Source: Rhodovulum sp. MB263 (lineage in GTDB: Bacteria > Pseudomonadota > Alphaproteobacteria > Rhodobacterales > Rhodobacteraceae). From it: 64,000 nucleotides of DNA. This document shows positions 39,357-48,356 of the stretch, piece by piece. The notes under the pieces were generated by a model. The model was not told where the DNA came from. It was given only the letters and a program-made list of their open reading frames with translations, and searched no databases. A program made the position numbers and the translations under genes. How positions within the stretch are numbered: position 1 is the first letter of the stretch; each line of letters begins with the position of its first letter. The stretch spans positions 930,001 to 994,000 of the forward strand of contig NZ_CP020384.1 of NCBI RefSeq assembly GCF_002073975.1, in the 5' to 3' direction.

Positions 39357-40597
39357 TCACGGTCACCTGGTTGTCGCGGATCTCGGCCACGGCCAAGGCC
39401 CGCTCGTTCGTTCCATCTGTACGCAGGCGGAACACGCCGTTGACGCCGACAAAGCCCGAAGGCTGGGTCAGGGCGGAAACCGACAATGCGTCGCTGCGGC
39501 CCTGGCTGGCAAGGGCGCCGATCGCGGCGATGCCGTCATAGGCAAGGCCCGCCGCGGGATGGGCCGGCTCGCCATAGGCGGCCGTGTAGCGCCGTTCGAA
39601 CCGGTCCGAAACGCCGGGATCAGGAAGGGCGAACCAGCCACCCTGCAGTCCGGGAAGCGCCAGGGTGGAGGGCGGGATGTCCCAGCGTGTCAGCCCGATG
39701 AACTGCACCTTGGCGGGATCGACGCGGTTTTCCGGAAGCAGTTGCGCCAGCAGCGGCAGGGCGCCGGCGGTGCTGGCGGTGAAGAAGATAGCCTGTGCGG
39801 CCGAGTCGCGCGCCTTGCGCGCGAGCGCGGGGATGGCCTGGACCACGCCGTTCTGCGACAGCTCGTAACTGCCGGTCGCGGCGACCGATCCGCCGCTGCG
39901 TGCCACGGCCGAGGCGATTGCCGCGCGCCCGGCCTCGCCCGCCACATCGGGATCGTGCACGATCATGACATTGGTCCGGCCCTGTGCCGCGGCGTAGCGC
40001 GCCAGACGGTTGGCTGTGTTCTCGAAGGTCGGTCCCAGCACGAACACGTTGCCGCCGGCGATCTCGGGGTTGTTCGAGAAGCTCAGCACGTTGACGCCGC
40101 GCCGTGCGACGGCCAGGCCGGCCGCATTTGCGGATTGTGCATAGAGCGGGCCGAGGATGATCTTGGCGCCGTCCGAGACGGCCTCGGAGGCGACCTTGGC
40201 GGCGATGTCGGGATTGCCTGCTGTTTCATAGACGCGAAGATCGACCTTCACACCCTTGAGATCCGAAATCGCGAGACGTGCGGCGTTTTCGAGGCTGCGC
40301 GCCAGAACCTGGTCGCCCGCATTGGCCGAGCCGCCCGGCACCAGCAGTGCCACCGGAACCGGTTTCGATCCGTCGATCGACGGGCCGCCGCCGATACCTC
40401 CGGGCTGGCAGGCCGCAAGTAGAGCGAGTGCGCCGAGACCCAGAACCGATGCCAGAACCCTCGGCCGAACCGCTGGCAACCGCTTGCGGCAGGCGCGAAA
40501 AACGGCGAACATGGACGTCTCCTTCGCTGGGGCGATCTCGTCGGCGACCCTATGCGGATCGACGGGGCAAGTAAACGTCAGACAGGTAAAAGAATCC

Positions 40598-41479
40598 TTG
40601 GAGATCCTCCGAAATCCGCTGGCCCCCGGGCTTTATTTCGTGGCCACGCCGATCGGTGCCGCGCGCGACATCACGCTCAGGGGGCTCGATGTTCTGGCGT
40701 CGGCCGACGCTATCGCGGCAGAGGATACCCGCACGGCGCGTCATCTGATGCAGATCCATGGCATTGCGCTCGGCGAGCGTTCGTTGATCGCCTATCACGA
40801 CCATTCCGCGGCCTCGGTGCGCGATGCGCTGGTCGAGATGGCGGCTGCGGGCAAGTCGGTCGCCTGCGTCAGCGAGGCGGGCACGCCGATGGTGTCCGAT
40901 CCGGGCTTTCCGCTGGCGCGCGCCGCGATCGCGGCCGGGGTCGCGGTGCATGCCGCGCCGGGGCCTTCGGCGATGCTGGCCGCGCTGGTGGTTGCGGGCC
41001 TGCCAAGTGATCGTGTGCTGTTCGCGGGGTTTCCGCCTGCCCAGTCGGGCGCGCGCAGCCGGATGCTGGACGAGTTTTCGAATGTGCCCGCGACGCTGGT
41101 TTTCTATGAATCTCCCAAACGCATTAGCCGGTTGTTAGCGGAAATGGCGGTATCTCTCGGAGGAGATCGCGACGCAGCGGTCTGCCGGGAATTGACCAAG
41201 CGATTCGAAGAGGTCTCGCGTGGCAGTCTCGCCGAACTGGCAGAGGCCTTTCGCGACCGTGAGGTTCGCGGCGAGATCGTGCTGTTGGTCGGACGGGCTC
41301 CTGTCAGGGCTGTCGAGCAGAACGATCTCGACGCGGCGCTGGACGAGGCGCTGGCGCGTCTTTCCGTGAAGGACGCGGTGGCCGAAGTGGCGGCGGCGCT
41401 CGAACTGCCGCGGCGCCGGGTTTACCAGGCGGCGTTGTTGCGAGAACGGCATGCTGCCAAGCCGGAGGGAACGGGATGA
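40598..41479 (+). CDS. rsmI: 16S rRNA 2'-O-ribose C1402 methyltransferase RsmI
   Basis: A tetrapyrrole-methylase-fold SAM enzyme that methylates the 2'-OH of C1402 in 16S rRNA. Family motifs are GLYFVATPIGAARDITLRGLDVL, AAEDTRTARHLM, the GTPMVSDPGFPLARAAI element, GPSAMLAALVVAGLPSD and FYESPKRISRLL. The open frame is longer, with an ATG at 40511, but that would abut the divergent lipoprotein start and precede the family start by about 30 residues. I prefer the TTG at 40598 (293 residues) with AGGT upstream; confidence in this start is moderate. It overlaps yraN by ATGA. Confidence 0.92.
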   Translation: MEILRNPLAPGLYFVATPIGAARDITLRGLDVLASADAIAAEDTRTARHLMQIHGIALGERSLIAYHDHSAASVRDALVEMAAAGKSVACVSEAGTPMVSDPGFPLARAAIAAGVAVHAAPGPSAMLAALVVAGLPSDRVLFAGFPPAQSGARSRMLDEFSNVPATLVFYESPKRISRLLAEMAVSLGGDRDAAVCRELTKRFEEVSRGSLAELAEAFRDREVRGEIVLLVGRAPVRAVEQNDLDAALDEALARLSVKDAVAEVAAALELPRRRVYQAALLRERHAAKPEGTG

Positions 41480-41829
41480 GCGGAACGGTTTCCTATCACG
41501 CCGGGCGGTCGGCCGAGGACTGCGTTGCCCGTGGGTATGAGGGGCGCGGCATGGCGATCGTGGCCCGGCGCTGGCGCGGGGCGGGCGGCGAGATCGACCT
41601 CGTTGCCCGTGATGGCGACGCGCTCGTCTTCGTCGAGGTCAAGAAAAGCCGCAGTTTCGCCCGTGCTGCCGAGCGGGTCGCGCGGCGCCAGATGGATCGT
41701 GTCATGACGGCGGCGCAGGAATATCTTGCGGGCGAACCCGGCGGGCAGTTGACCGATATCCGTTTCGACGTTGCGCTTGTGAACGGTTTCGGCGAAGTCG
41801 ACATTCTCGAGAACGCGTTCTGCGCCTGA
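41476..41829 (+). CDS. yraN: YraN/UPF0102 family protein
   Basis: A 117-residue protein with the Holliday-junction-resolvase-like nuclease core of UPF0102: EDCVARGYEGRGMAIVARRWRGAGGEIDLVARDGDALVFVEVKK, containing GEIDL and the E-V-K catalytic pattern. The rsmI-yraN pair is conserved widely. Function unclear; possibly DNA repair. Confidence 0.92.
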   Translation: MSGTVSYHAGRSAEDCVARGYEGRGMAIVARRWRGAGGEIDLVARDGDALVFVEVKKSRSFARAAERVARRQMDRVMTAAQEYLAGEPGGQLTDIRFDVALVNGFGEVDILENAFCA

Positions 41830-41925
41830 GCGCGGTTGCAAATTCCAGGCGCCTCGGTCATCCAGAGCGGATGCCGCATCGCCCAGGGTGGCGGCGGTTG
41901 GGAAGGCCGGGCGAGGGAGAACGCA

Positions 41926-42870
41926 ATGCCGCTCAAGGTAGCCATTCAGATGGACCCGGTCGGGGCCGTTAATATCGATGCGGACAGTACGTTCCGGATT
42001 GCGGAGGAAGCTCAGGCGCGCGGGCATAGCCTGTTCTACTACACCCCGGACCGGCTGTCCTGGAACGACGGGCGGGTGATGGCGCGGGGCTGGCCGCTGG
42101 AGGTGCGTCGGGTCAGGGGCGATCATTTCACCCTTGGCGAAGAGCGCGAGCTCGATCTCGGCGGCTTCGATGTCGTATGGCTGCGGCAGGATCCGCCTTT
42201 CGACATGGGCTATATCACGACGACGCATCTTCTCGAGATGCTGACGCCCGGCACTCTGGTCGTGAACGACCCGTTCTGGGTGCGGAATTTTCCCGAAAAA
42301 CTGCTGGTCCTGCGTTTCCCCGATTTGATCCCGCCGACTGTGATCGCCCGCGATCTGGAGACGCTGCGCGCCTTCAAGGATCTGCATGGCGACATCATCC
42401 TCAAGCCACTTTACGGCAATGGCGGCGCCGGGATCTTTCGGCTTGGTCCGGATGACCGCAACCTCGCCTCCTTGCATGAAGTTTTCGCCGGCATGAATCG
42501 CGAGCCGCTGATCGCGCAGAAATTCCTTCCGGCTGTCAGCAGGGGGGACAAGCGGGTGATACTCGTTGACGGTTCCCCTGTCGGAGCGATCAACCGGGTG
42601 CCGGCCGCAGGTGAGACGCGGTCCAACATGCATGTCGGGGGGCGTGCCGAACGGGCCGAACTGACGCCGCGCGATCTCGAGATCTGTGCCGCCATCGGTC
42701 CGACCCTTAAGGAGGCCGGGCAGATCTTTGTCGGTATCGACGTCATCGGCGAGCATCTGACCGAAATCAATGTCACCTCGCCGACCGGCATCCAGGAGCT
42801 CGAGCGCTTCGACAAGACCAATATAGCCGCTCTGATCTGGGAGGCGATCGAGGCACGCCGCGCCGGCTGA
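41926..42870 (+). CDS. gshB: Glutathione synthetase
   Basis: A 314-residue ATP-grasp enzyme that joins gamma-glutamylcysteine and glycine. Motifs: [67 protein letters not shown] (ATP grasp), [16 protein letters not shown] and the metal/ATP segment [12 protein letters not shown]. The start at 41926 follows GAGGGAGA. In related genomes yifB often lies close by; here about 2 kb intervene (42871-44837). Confidence 0.97.
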   Translation: MPLKVAIQMDPVGAVNIDADSTFRIAEEAQARGHSLFYYTPDRLSWNDGRVMARGWPLEVRRVRGDHFTLGEERELDLGGFDVVWLRQDPPFDMGYITTTHLLEMLTPGTLVVNDPFWVRNFPEKLLVLRFPDLIPPTVIARDLETLRAFKDLHGDIILKPLYGNGGAGIFRLGPDDRNLASLHEVFAGMNREPLIAQKFLPAVSRGDKRVILVDGSPVGAINRVPAAGETRSNMHVGGRAERAELTPRDLEICAAIGPTLKEAGQIFVGIDVIGEHLTEINVTSPTGIQELERFDKTNIAALIWEAIEARRAG

Positions 42871-43589
42871 AGGGGTATCGCGTTGCCGCCTTCGTGGATC
42901 GGCATCGACCCGTTCTTCCGCCTTGTCCGGTTTCCTATCGGACGGGCGGCGTTGCGGATCTCGCCGCCGGAGGGGGGGCAGGTCGTGATGCTTTTGGTGG
43001 AGCATGCCCAAGCCTGGCGCCGCCCGCGACCGCAGGACGAACCGGACATCCTCCGGCGAAGCACCGAGTCGGTGCAGATCTCTGCTGACCGCCTGTTCCG
43101 TTGAAAAACTTCGGCTGGCATAAAATCACTTTCTGCATTTAGGAAACCGTTCCGAGCGTGCACCTCTTGAGGAACGGAATTTACGGCCCGGTGTGTCTGC
43201 GAAGTGGTTTTTCGCCGTTCTGGCCTCTTGAAGCCATTCGGCGAGTTTTTCGACGGTATCCGCCCAAAGGGGCCCCGCGTCATCGGGCGAACTCGGGGGG
43301 CGAGGGCAAAGGAAGCTGTCCGTGGGGCAGGCCCGCCTGTGGACGGAGCGCCAGGGTTTGTGCCGTTCCGGAATGCCAAAGCTCTTAATGACCGCCGCTG
43401 CGGCAGCGATTTCACCGGCGCCGGCGCCGGCGCGTTGCCGGGCAGCCTGCAGGGGACGGGCGCGGCGGCCATGTCTGTTGCCTCCGCCATGCCTTGAAAG
43501 ACCACGGCATCCCGCCCTGGGTGCGTCGCCTGCTCTGTCCCCACAATGACCTGTCGCAAATCCCGGTTCTATGCCGGGTTGCCGCCGAT
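42871..43589. other. Seven hundred bases without a recognisable gene
   Basis: Overlapping open frames exist on both strands but none has a credible start, ribosome-binding site or recognisable family. One plus-strand stretch at about 43495-43590 reads LKDHGIPPWVRRLLCPHND, faintly like the C-terminal segment of tRNA(Ile)-lysidine synthetases, and a minus-strand stretch near 43160-43260 gives a helix-rich VEKLAEWLQEARTAKNHF. Both could be remnants of decayed genes or chance. Confidence 0.4.
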
Positions 43590-43618
43590 TTGACATTTTT
43601 AGACCGGTGGTCTAAATG
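43590..43618 (+). promoter_or_regulatory. TetR-type operator-promoter
   Basis: TTGACA (43590-43595), 17 bp, TAAATG (43613-43618). The spacer is filled by the 19-bp palindrome TTTAGACCGGTGGTCTAAA (43598-43616): perfect 8-bp arms around GGT. Its placement between -35 and -10 and directly ahead of a TetR gene indicates autorepression. Confidence 0.85.
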
Positions 43619-43658
43619 CGGGCAGCATCCCTGATTTCCTCATCCTGTCGGAGCCCGA

Positions 43659-44306
43659 TTGTCCCTGCCCATTCCAGCCAGTCGTACCAGGTTCGCCGGA
43701 CTGAGCGATCAGGCGCGTGCATGCTGGCTTGACCCGGCAGAGCTGGAGTTCTGCGACCATGGGTTCGAAAACGCCTCCCTCAACCGCATCATCGCGGCAG
43801 CGGGAGAAAGCAAAGGACGCACCTATCACTACTTCGCCGACAAGGGCGACCTGTTCCGGGCCACACTCGAACGCCGTCTGGCGCCCCTCGGCACGCTCGG
43901 TGGGAATGCCGAAGCGATTGCCGGGGCCGACCGCGAGACCTACTGGACGCAGATTGCGGCCCTGTGCCGTCGGCTGGCCGGGGCGCTTCAGGGCGATGAA
44001 TGCCTGGCCTCGCTGCTCAGGACCCTGCACCGGGAAGCTGCCGCACAGCGCGCCTTCGCCGGGCCGCTTGCGCTGTTGCGAGGCCATATCGAGCGCGTGC
44101 TTGCCGCGGGGCAATCGGTCGGAGCGGTGCGGGACGACCTTCCCCTCGGGCTGCTCGCGGATGTCGCCCTGAACATCCTCATCACCGTCGACCATTGGTT
44201 CGCGATGAACGCCTCCGACCTGGCCGAGGGCGAGGAGGCACGTTTTTCCGAGCGCGCCTTTTCTCTTCTGATGGCGCCTCTTCTTCCTCCTGATAACCCG
44301 GAATGA
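43659..44306 (+). CDS. TetR family transcriptional repressor
   Basis: A 215-residue regulator. The N-terminal helix-turn-helix is ELEFCDHGFENASLNRIIAAAGESKGRTYHYFADKGDLFRATLERR, a canonical TetR DNA-binding unit; the C-terminal helical ligand domain is not specific. The start is a TTG with GGAG eight bases upstream. It sits about 40 bp from a near-ideal operator-promoter and 7 bp before the membrane-protein gene, so it likely represses this two-gene operon until a ligand binds. Confidence 0.9.
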   Translation: MSLPIPASRTRFAGLSDQARACWLDPAELEFCDHGFENASLNRIIAAAGESKGRTYHYFADKGDLFRATLERRLAPLGTLGGNAEAIAGADRETYWTQIAALCRRLAGALQGDECLASLLRTLHREAAAQRAFAGPLALLRGHIERVLAAGQSVGAVRDDLPLGLLADVALNILITVDHWFAMNASDLAEGEEARFSERAFSLLMAPLLPPDNPE

Positions 44307-44313
44307 CAGACAC

Positions 44314-44796
44314 ATGACCAAGATACGCGGTCTCGCGGCCCTTCTCGTCCTGAGCACCCTGAACCTGACCCTGATGGTGCCGGGGGGATTTGTCGAAACC
44401 CGCAGCTTCCCGGGATATGGCGTCCCTGTCCTGGCCTCATTCAACGTCTTCCTGACGCTGCTCGGTCTCGGGAGCCTGGTCCTGGCCTATCGCGTTCTGA
44501 GGACCGGACGGGTGGGGATCTATCCGGCGCTCGCCGGTGCTGCCTTCATGGCGGTTTACCTTCTCGATCTGGCGACGATCTTTCCTGTCGCGGCGGCACC
44601 CATGTCGACGACATTGGCCAGAATGGAATGGATCGGCGCCTTCCTTGGGCTTGCGCTTCTTGCGCTGGGGGGCGGGCTGGCCGTCGCGCAGGGCAAACGG
44701 CAGGCCGGATCTGCGCGCCTGCCGCTTGGATTGCTGATCGCGATGGGCGTGGCGGCGGTGGCGATCGTCACCTTCGCCACCCTCTCTGCGATGTAG
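44314..44796 (+). CDS. Four-helix integral membrane protein of unknown function
   Basis: A 160-residue protein with four hydrophobic segments (about 5-24, 38-58, 70-92, 105-125, with a fifth near 138-158) and short basic loops. I do not recognise a family. It is co-transcribed with the TetR gene under the palindromic operator, so it is likely the regulated output. It converges on yifB. Confidence 0.65.
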   Translation: MTKIRGLAALLVLSTLNLTLMVPGGFVETRSFPGYGVPVLASFNVFLTLLGLGSLVLAYRVLRTGRVGIYPALAGAAFMAVYLLDLATIFPVAAAPMSTTLARMEWIGAFLGLALLALGGGLAVAQGKRQAGSARLPLGLLIAMGVAAVAIVTFATLSAM

Positions 44797-44837
44797 GCAG
44801 GGGCTGCCCCCGGGCGCGGGGCCATTTCTGCGCGCTG

Positions 44838-46349
44838 CTAGAGATTTCCTATGCCGAGGCGGAAGTTGACCGCCTCGGCCACATGCGGGCGGGCGACCCG
44901 GTCGGTGCCGTCCAGATCTGCGATGGTCCGGGCCACGCGCAGCACGCGGTGATAGCCGCGGGCGGTCAGCCGGAAGCGTTCGGCCGCGCGCAGCAGAAGC
45001 GCCCGGCCCTCGGCGTCGGGGGCGGCGATCTCTTCCAGGAGGGCGCCTTCGGCCTCTGCATTGACCCGCGTGCGGGGGGTATGCGCGAATCTCGCGCTCT
45101 GACGCATGCGTGCGGCCGCGACCCGAGCGGCGACCTCGGCCGAGCTTTCTCCGGAGGCGGGCAGATCGAGATCCCGGAACGCCACCGGCGGCACGTCGAC
45201 GCGCAGATCGAACCTGTCCATGAGCGGACCCGAGATCCGGCCGAGATAGTCCTCGCCGCATTGCGGAACACGGGCGCAGGCGCGGGCCGGGTCGGCGAGA
45301 TAGCCGCATTTGCAGGGGTTGGCCGCGGCCACCAGCAGAAACCGGCAGGGATAGCGGGTATGGGCATTGGCGCGCGCCACGACGACCTCGCCGGTTTCGA
45401 TCGGCTGGCGCAGCGTGTTCAGCACCTGGCGCGGAAATTCGGGAAACTCGTCCATGAAGAGCACGCCGTTATGGGCAAGGCTGATCTCTCCGGGGCGGGC
45501 GCCGCGACCGCCGCCGACGATGGCCGCGACCGAGGCGGTGTGATGCGGGTCGCGGAACGGGCGCTGGCGCGAGATGCCGCCCTCGTCGAGCAGGCCCGCC
45601 AGCGACTGGATCATCGAGGTCTCAAGCGCCTCGGCGGGCGAAAGCGGCGGCAGGATGCCCGGGATCCGCGCCGCGAGCATCGACTTGCCCGAACCGGGCT
45701 CGCCCACCAGAAGCAGATGGTGACGCCCTGCAGCCGCGATCTCGAGCGCGCGCTTGGCGCGCTCCTGTCCCTTGACGTCGGACAGGTCGAGCGCGGCCGC
45801 GATGGGGGCGATCTCCCCCGGCTCGGCCGGGGCAAGCGGGGCCTGTCCGGTGAAATGGCGCACGACCGATGCAAGGTCGGGCGCGGCCAGCACCTGTGTC
45901 GCCCCGACCCAGGCGGCCTCGGCGCCGCAGGCCTTGGGGCACAGAAGCGCGCGCCCTGCCTCGGCTGCGGCCATCGCCGCAGGCAGGGCTCCGATCACCG
46001 GCACCAGACGCCCGTCGAGCGACAGCTCGCCCAGCGCCACCACCCCTTCGGCCATGTCGCGCGGGATGACGTCGAGGGCGGCAAGCAGGGCCACCGCGAT
46101 CGGCAGGTCGAAATGCGAGCCCTCCTTGGGCAGGTCGGCGGGCGAGAGATTGACGGTGATCCGTTTCGAAGGCAGCGCCACGCCCATCGCCACCAGCGCC
46201 GCGCGCAGCCGGTCGCGCGCCTCGCTGACCGCCTTGTCGGGCAGGCCCACGACCGAGAAGGCGGGCAGGCCCGCCGCCACGGCGCATTGCACCTCGACGA
46301 TCCGCGCCTCGATCCCGTCGAAGGCCACGGTATAGGCACGGGCTACCAT
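44838..46349 (-). CDS. comM: YifB/ComM family AAA+ Mg-chelatase-like protein
   Basis: A 503-residue protein with an N-terminal ChlI/LonC-like domain (VVGLPDKAVSEARDRLRAAL, KRITVNLSPADLPKEGSHFDLPIAVA), the AAA+ core with Walker A GEPGSGKS and Walker B LFMDEFPEF, CGYLADPARAC-type cysteines in the middle and a C-terminal helical domain. In naturally transformable bacteria ComM is a branch-migration helicase aiding integration of single-stranded DNA; homologues occur widely outside competent species. Confidence 0.93.
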   Translation of the reverse strand: MVARAYTVAFDGIEARIVEVQCAVAAGLPAFSVVGLPDKAVSEARDRLRAALVAMGVALPSKRITVNLSPADLPKEGSHFDLPIAVALLAALDVIPRDMAEGVVALGELSLDGRLVPVIGALPAAMAAAEAGRALLCPKACGAEAAWVGATQVLAAPDLASVVRHFTGQAPLAPAEPGEIAPIAAALDLSDVKGQERAKRALEIAAAGRHHLLLVGEPGSGKSMLAARIPGILPPLSPAEALETSMIQSLAGLLDEGGISRQRPFRDPHHTASVAAIVGGGRGARPGEISLAHNGVLFMDEFPEFPRQVLNTLRQPIETGEVVVARANAHTRYPCRFLLVAAANPCKCGYLADPARACARVPQCGEDYLGRISGPLMDRFDLRVDVPPVAFRDLDLPASGESSAEVAARVAAARMRQSARFAHTPRTRVNAEAEGALLEEIAAPDAEGRALLLRAAERFRLTARGYHRVLRVARTIADLDGTDRVARPHVAEAVNFRLGIGNL

Positions 46350-46380
46350 CTCGCGCTCTCCGGTTCGAACCGGGAAACGG

Positions 46381-47268
46381 CTACGCCTCCTTGGTTACCG
46401 AATGGTAAATGGCAGCGACGTCGGGGAAAGCCTCGGGGTCGTTCGCGACCATGTCGCGGGCGCGAAGGCTGGCAAATCCGATAACGGTGCCTTCGATTTC
46501 GAGGAAATGGCTCGGGGGGCGGCCGGTGAGCGGGCAGGCGGCATTGATCGGGGTGCCATGCGGGACGGCCCGGGCCGGCACGGGCTCGGGGCCCGGCCAG
46601 GGCAGATGCGGCAGATCCATCGCATAGGGCTCGGGCGTGTAGCGGTATGTCAGCCCCTCGGCGCGCCAGCGGCGGAAGGCCGGATCGGCCAGATGCTGGG
46701 CGACATAGGCTGCGGCCGCATCGCCGACCGGCAGGCCATAGGTCGCGATTCGGGCCGCGACCGGGGCGAAGAAGACATCTGCAAGGCAATAGCGCCCGAA
46801 AAGCCAGGGGCCGCCTGCGCCGAAGCGCTCCTGCGCGCCGGACCAGAGCATCTGCAGCCGGTCGAGATCCGCCAGCACCTCGGGCGGCGGCCGGACGCTG
46901 TCATAGGACCGTATCAGCGCCATCGGGCAATGCGCGCGCAGGTCGGCAAAGCCCGAATGCATTTCGGCCGCCAGCCAGCGGGCGCGCATCCGGGCGGTCT
47001 CGTCCTCGGGCCAGAGCCCGGCCTCGGGGTGGCGCTCGGCCAGGGTTTCGGCCATGGCCAGCGTGTCGCCAAGCGGTTCGCCCCCGGGCATCATGAGCGC
47101 CGGCACGAGCCGGGCGGGCGCGACCGGGCCCAGATCGGCGGCGAGCGTTCCGGTATAGAGCCCGACCTCTTCTACCCTGAAGGGCAGGCCGAATTTCTCC
47201 AGCATCAGCCAGCCGCGAAGGGACCAGCTGGAATAGGTCCGATCGCCGATGAACAGAACGTAGGTCAT
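46381..47268 (-). CDS. Glutathione S-transferase family protein with C-terminal extension
   Basis: A 295-residue protein. The N-terminal thioredoxin-like domain has YSSWSLRGWLMLEKFGLPF, with the serine-rich loop at the catalytic position, and EEVGLY; a helical GST C-domain follows (to about 210). The last ~80 residues (PINAACPLTGRPPSHFLEIEGTVIGFASLRARDMV) exceed normal GST length and form an additional small domain with one cysteine. gshB lies 3.5 kb away. Substrate unknown. Confidence 0.82.
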   Translation of the reverse strand: MTYVLFIGDRTYSSWSLRGWLMLEKFGLPFRVEEVGLYTGTLAADLGPVAPARLVPALMMPGGEPLGDTLAMAETLAERHPEAGLWPEDETARMRARWLAAEMHSGFADLRAHCPMALIRSYDSVRPPPEVLADLDRLQMLWSGAQERFGAGGPWLFGRYCLADVFFAPVAARIATYGLPVGDAAAAYVAQHLADPAFRRWRAEGLTYRYTPEPYAMDLPHLPWPGPEPVPARAVPHGTPINAACPLTGRPPSHFLEIEGTVIGFASLRARDMVANDPEAFPDVAAIYHSVTKEA

Positions 47269-47409
47269 GGCGTGAGCCTAGCCCGCTTCGGTCCCGGTTC
47301 GAAACGCGTTTTCGTGATGGGCGGGATCGGGGTTTCGGATCGCTGCCGCTTCTGTGCGAAGATGCACACAAGCGGCGCGGGAATGTTTCGAATAGTTCAA
47401 GCTCTTGTG

Positions 47410-47439
47410 TGATCTGGAACCAGATCGCGCGCGTATAGT
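47410..47439 (+). promoter_or_regulatory. Candidate RpoE-type promoter of rpoHII
   Basis: TGATCT (47410-47415), 18 bp, TATAGT (47434-47439), 38 bp before the start codon. In R. sphaeroides rpoHII is transcribed by the ECF factor RpoE from promoters of the TGATCC-N18-TAAGA kind (recalled); spacing and -35 fit, the -10 only partly. The perfect palindrome GATCTGGAACCAGATC (47411-47426) overlaps the -35. Confidence 0.5.
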
Positions 47440-47477
47440 TTAGGGAATGATAAATCTCTGTCTGACGGGAACATGCC

Positions 47478-48356
47478 ATGGCACTTGACGGATACGATGC
47501 GAACTCGCTGTCGCGTCAGGCGATGAAGGCGGAGCTTCTGGACGCCGAGACCGAGCTGAGGCTGGCCTATGCCTGGCGCGACGAACGCGACGAAGCCGCA
47601 CTGCATCGTCTGATCACGGCCTATATGCGGCTGGCGATCTCGATGGCGGCAAAATTCAAGCGCTACGGCGCGCCGATGAACGACCTGATCCAGGAAGCGA
47701 GTCTCGGGCTGATGAAGGCGGCCGACAAGTTCGACCCCGACCGCGGCGTGCGCTTCTCGACCTATGCGGTCTGGTGGATCAAGGCCTCGATCCAGGACTA
47801 TGTGATGCGGAACTGGTCGATGGTCCGGACCGGTTCGACCTCGAGCCAGAAATCGCTGTTCTTCAACATGCGCCGGGTTCAGGCCCGGCTGGAACGCGAG
47901 GCGGCGGGCCGGGGCGAGACGCTCGACCGTCACCAGCTGCGCCAGATGATCGCCTCCGAGGTCGGCGTGCCGCTGCACGATGTCGAGATGATGGAAGGGC
48001 GGCTGTCGGGCTCGGATTTCTCGCTGAATGCGACGCAATCGACCGATGACGAGGGCCGCGAATGGATCGAGACCATCGAGGATGACAGTGCGCAGGCGGC
48101 CGATCTGGTCGAGGACGGGCGCGACCGGGCGCAGCTGCGCGGGTGGCTGGTCCATGCCATGGGCCAGTTGAACGACCGGGAACGCTTCATCGTCAAGGAG
48201 CGCAAGCTGCGCGACGACCCGCGCACGCTGGAAAGTCTCGGCAACGAGCTGGGGCTGTCGAAGGAGCGCGTGCGTCAGCTCGAGGCCGCGGCCTTCGGCA
48301 AGATGCGCAAGAGCCTTGAAGCCCAGTCGCCCGAGGTGTTTCACTTCCTCGCGTGA
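47478..48356 (+). CDS. rpoH2: Alternative sigma factor RpoHII (sigma-32 family)
   Basis: A 292-residue group-3 sigma factor. Region 2 has LITAYMRLAISMAAKFKRYGAPMNDLIQEASLGLMKAADKFDPDRGVRFSTYAVWWIKASIQDYVMRNWSMVR (seen as several blocks), the RpoH box-like segment SLFFNMRRVQARLERE, and region 4 has the helix-turn-helix TLESLGNELGLSKERVRQLEAAAF. The absence of an N-terminal extension and the MALDGY start are those of Rhodobacter RpoHII, which controls the photooxidative (singlet oxygen) stress response downstream of RpoE. The chaN-like gene overlaps its stop. Confidence 0.9.
   Translation: MALDGYDANSLSRQAMKAELLDAETELRLAYAWRDERDEAALHRLITAYMRLAISMAAKFKRYGAPMNDLIQEASLGLMKAADKFDPDRGVRFSTYAVWWIKASIQDYVMRNWSMVRTGSTSSQKSLFFNMRRVQARLEREAAGRGETLDRHQLRQMIASEVGVPLHDVEMMEGRLSGSDFSLNATQSTDDEGREWIETIEDDSAQAADLVEDGRDRAQLRGWLVHAMGQLNDRERFIVKERKLRDDPRTLESLGNELGLSKERVRQLEAAAFGKMRKSLEAQSPEVFHFLA

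Noticed and set aside
40256-40597. N-terminal extension of rsmI
   Set aside because: It runs antisense through the start of the lipoprotein gene and lacks similarity to RsmI; a start near 40598 fits the family better.
43126-43596. Minus-strand 156-residue ORF as a gene
   Set aside because: No recognisable domain, no good start context and overlap with the TetR promoter region; described only as part of the gene-poor interval.
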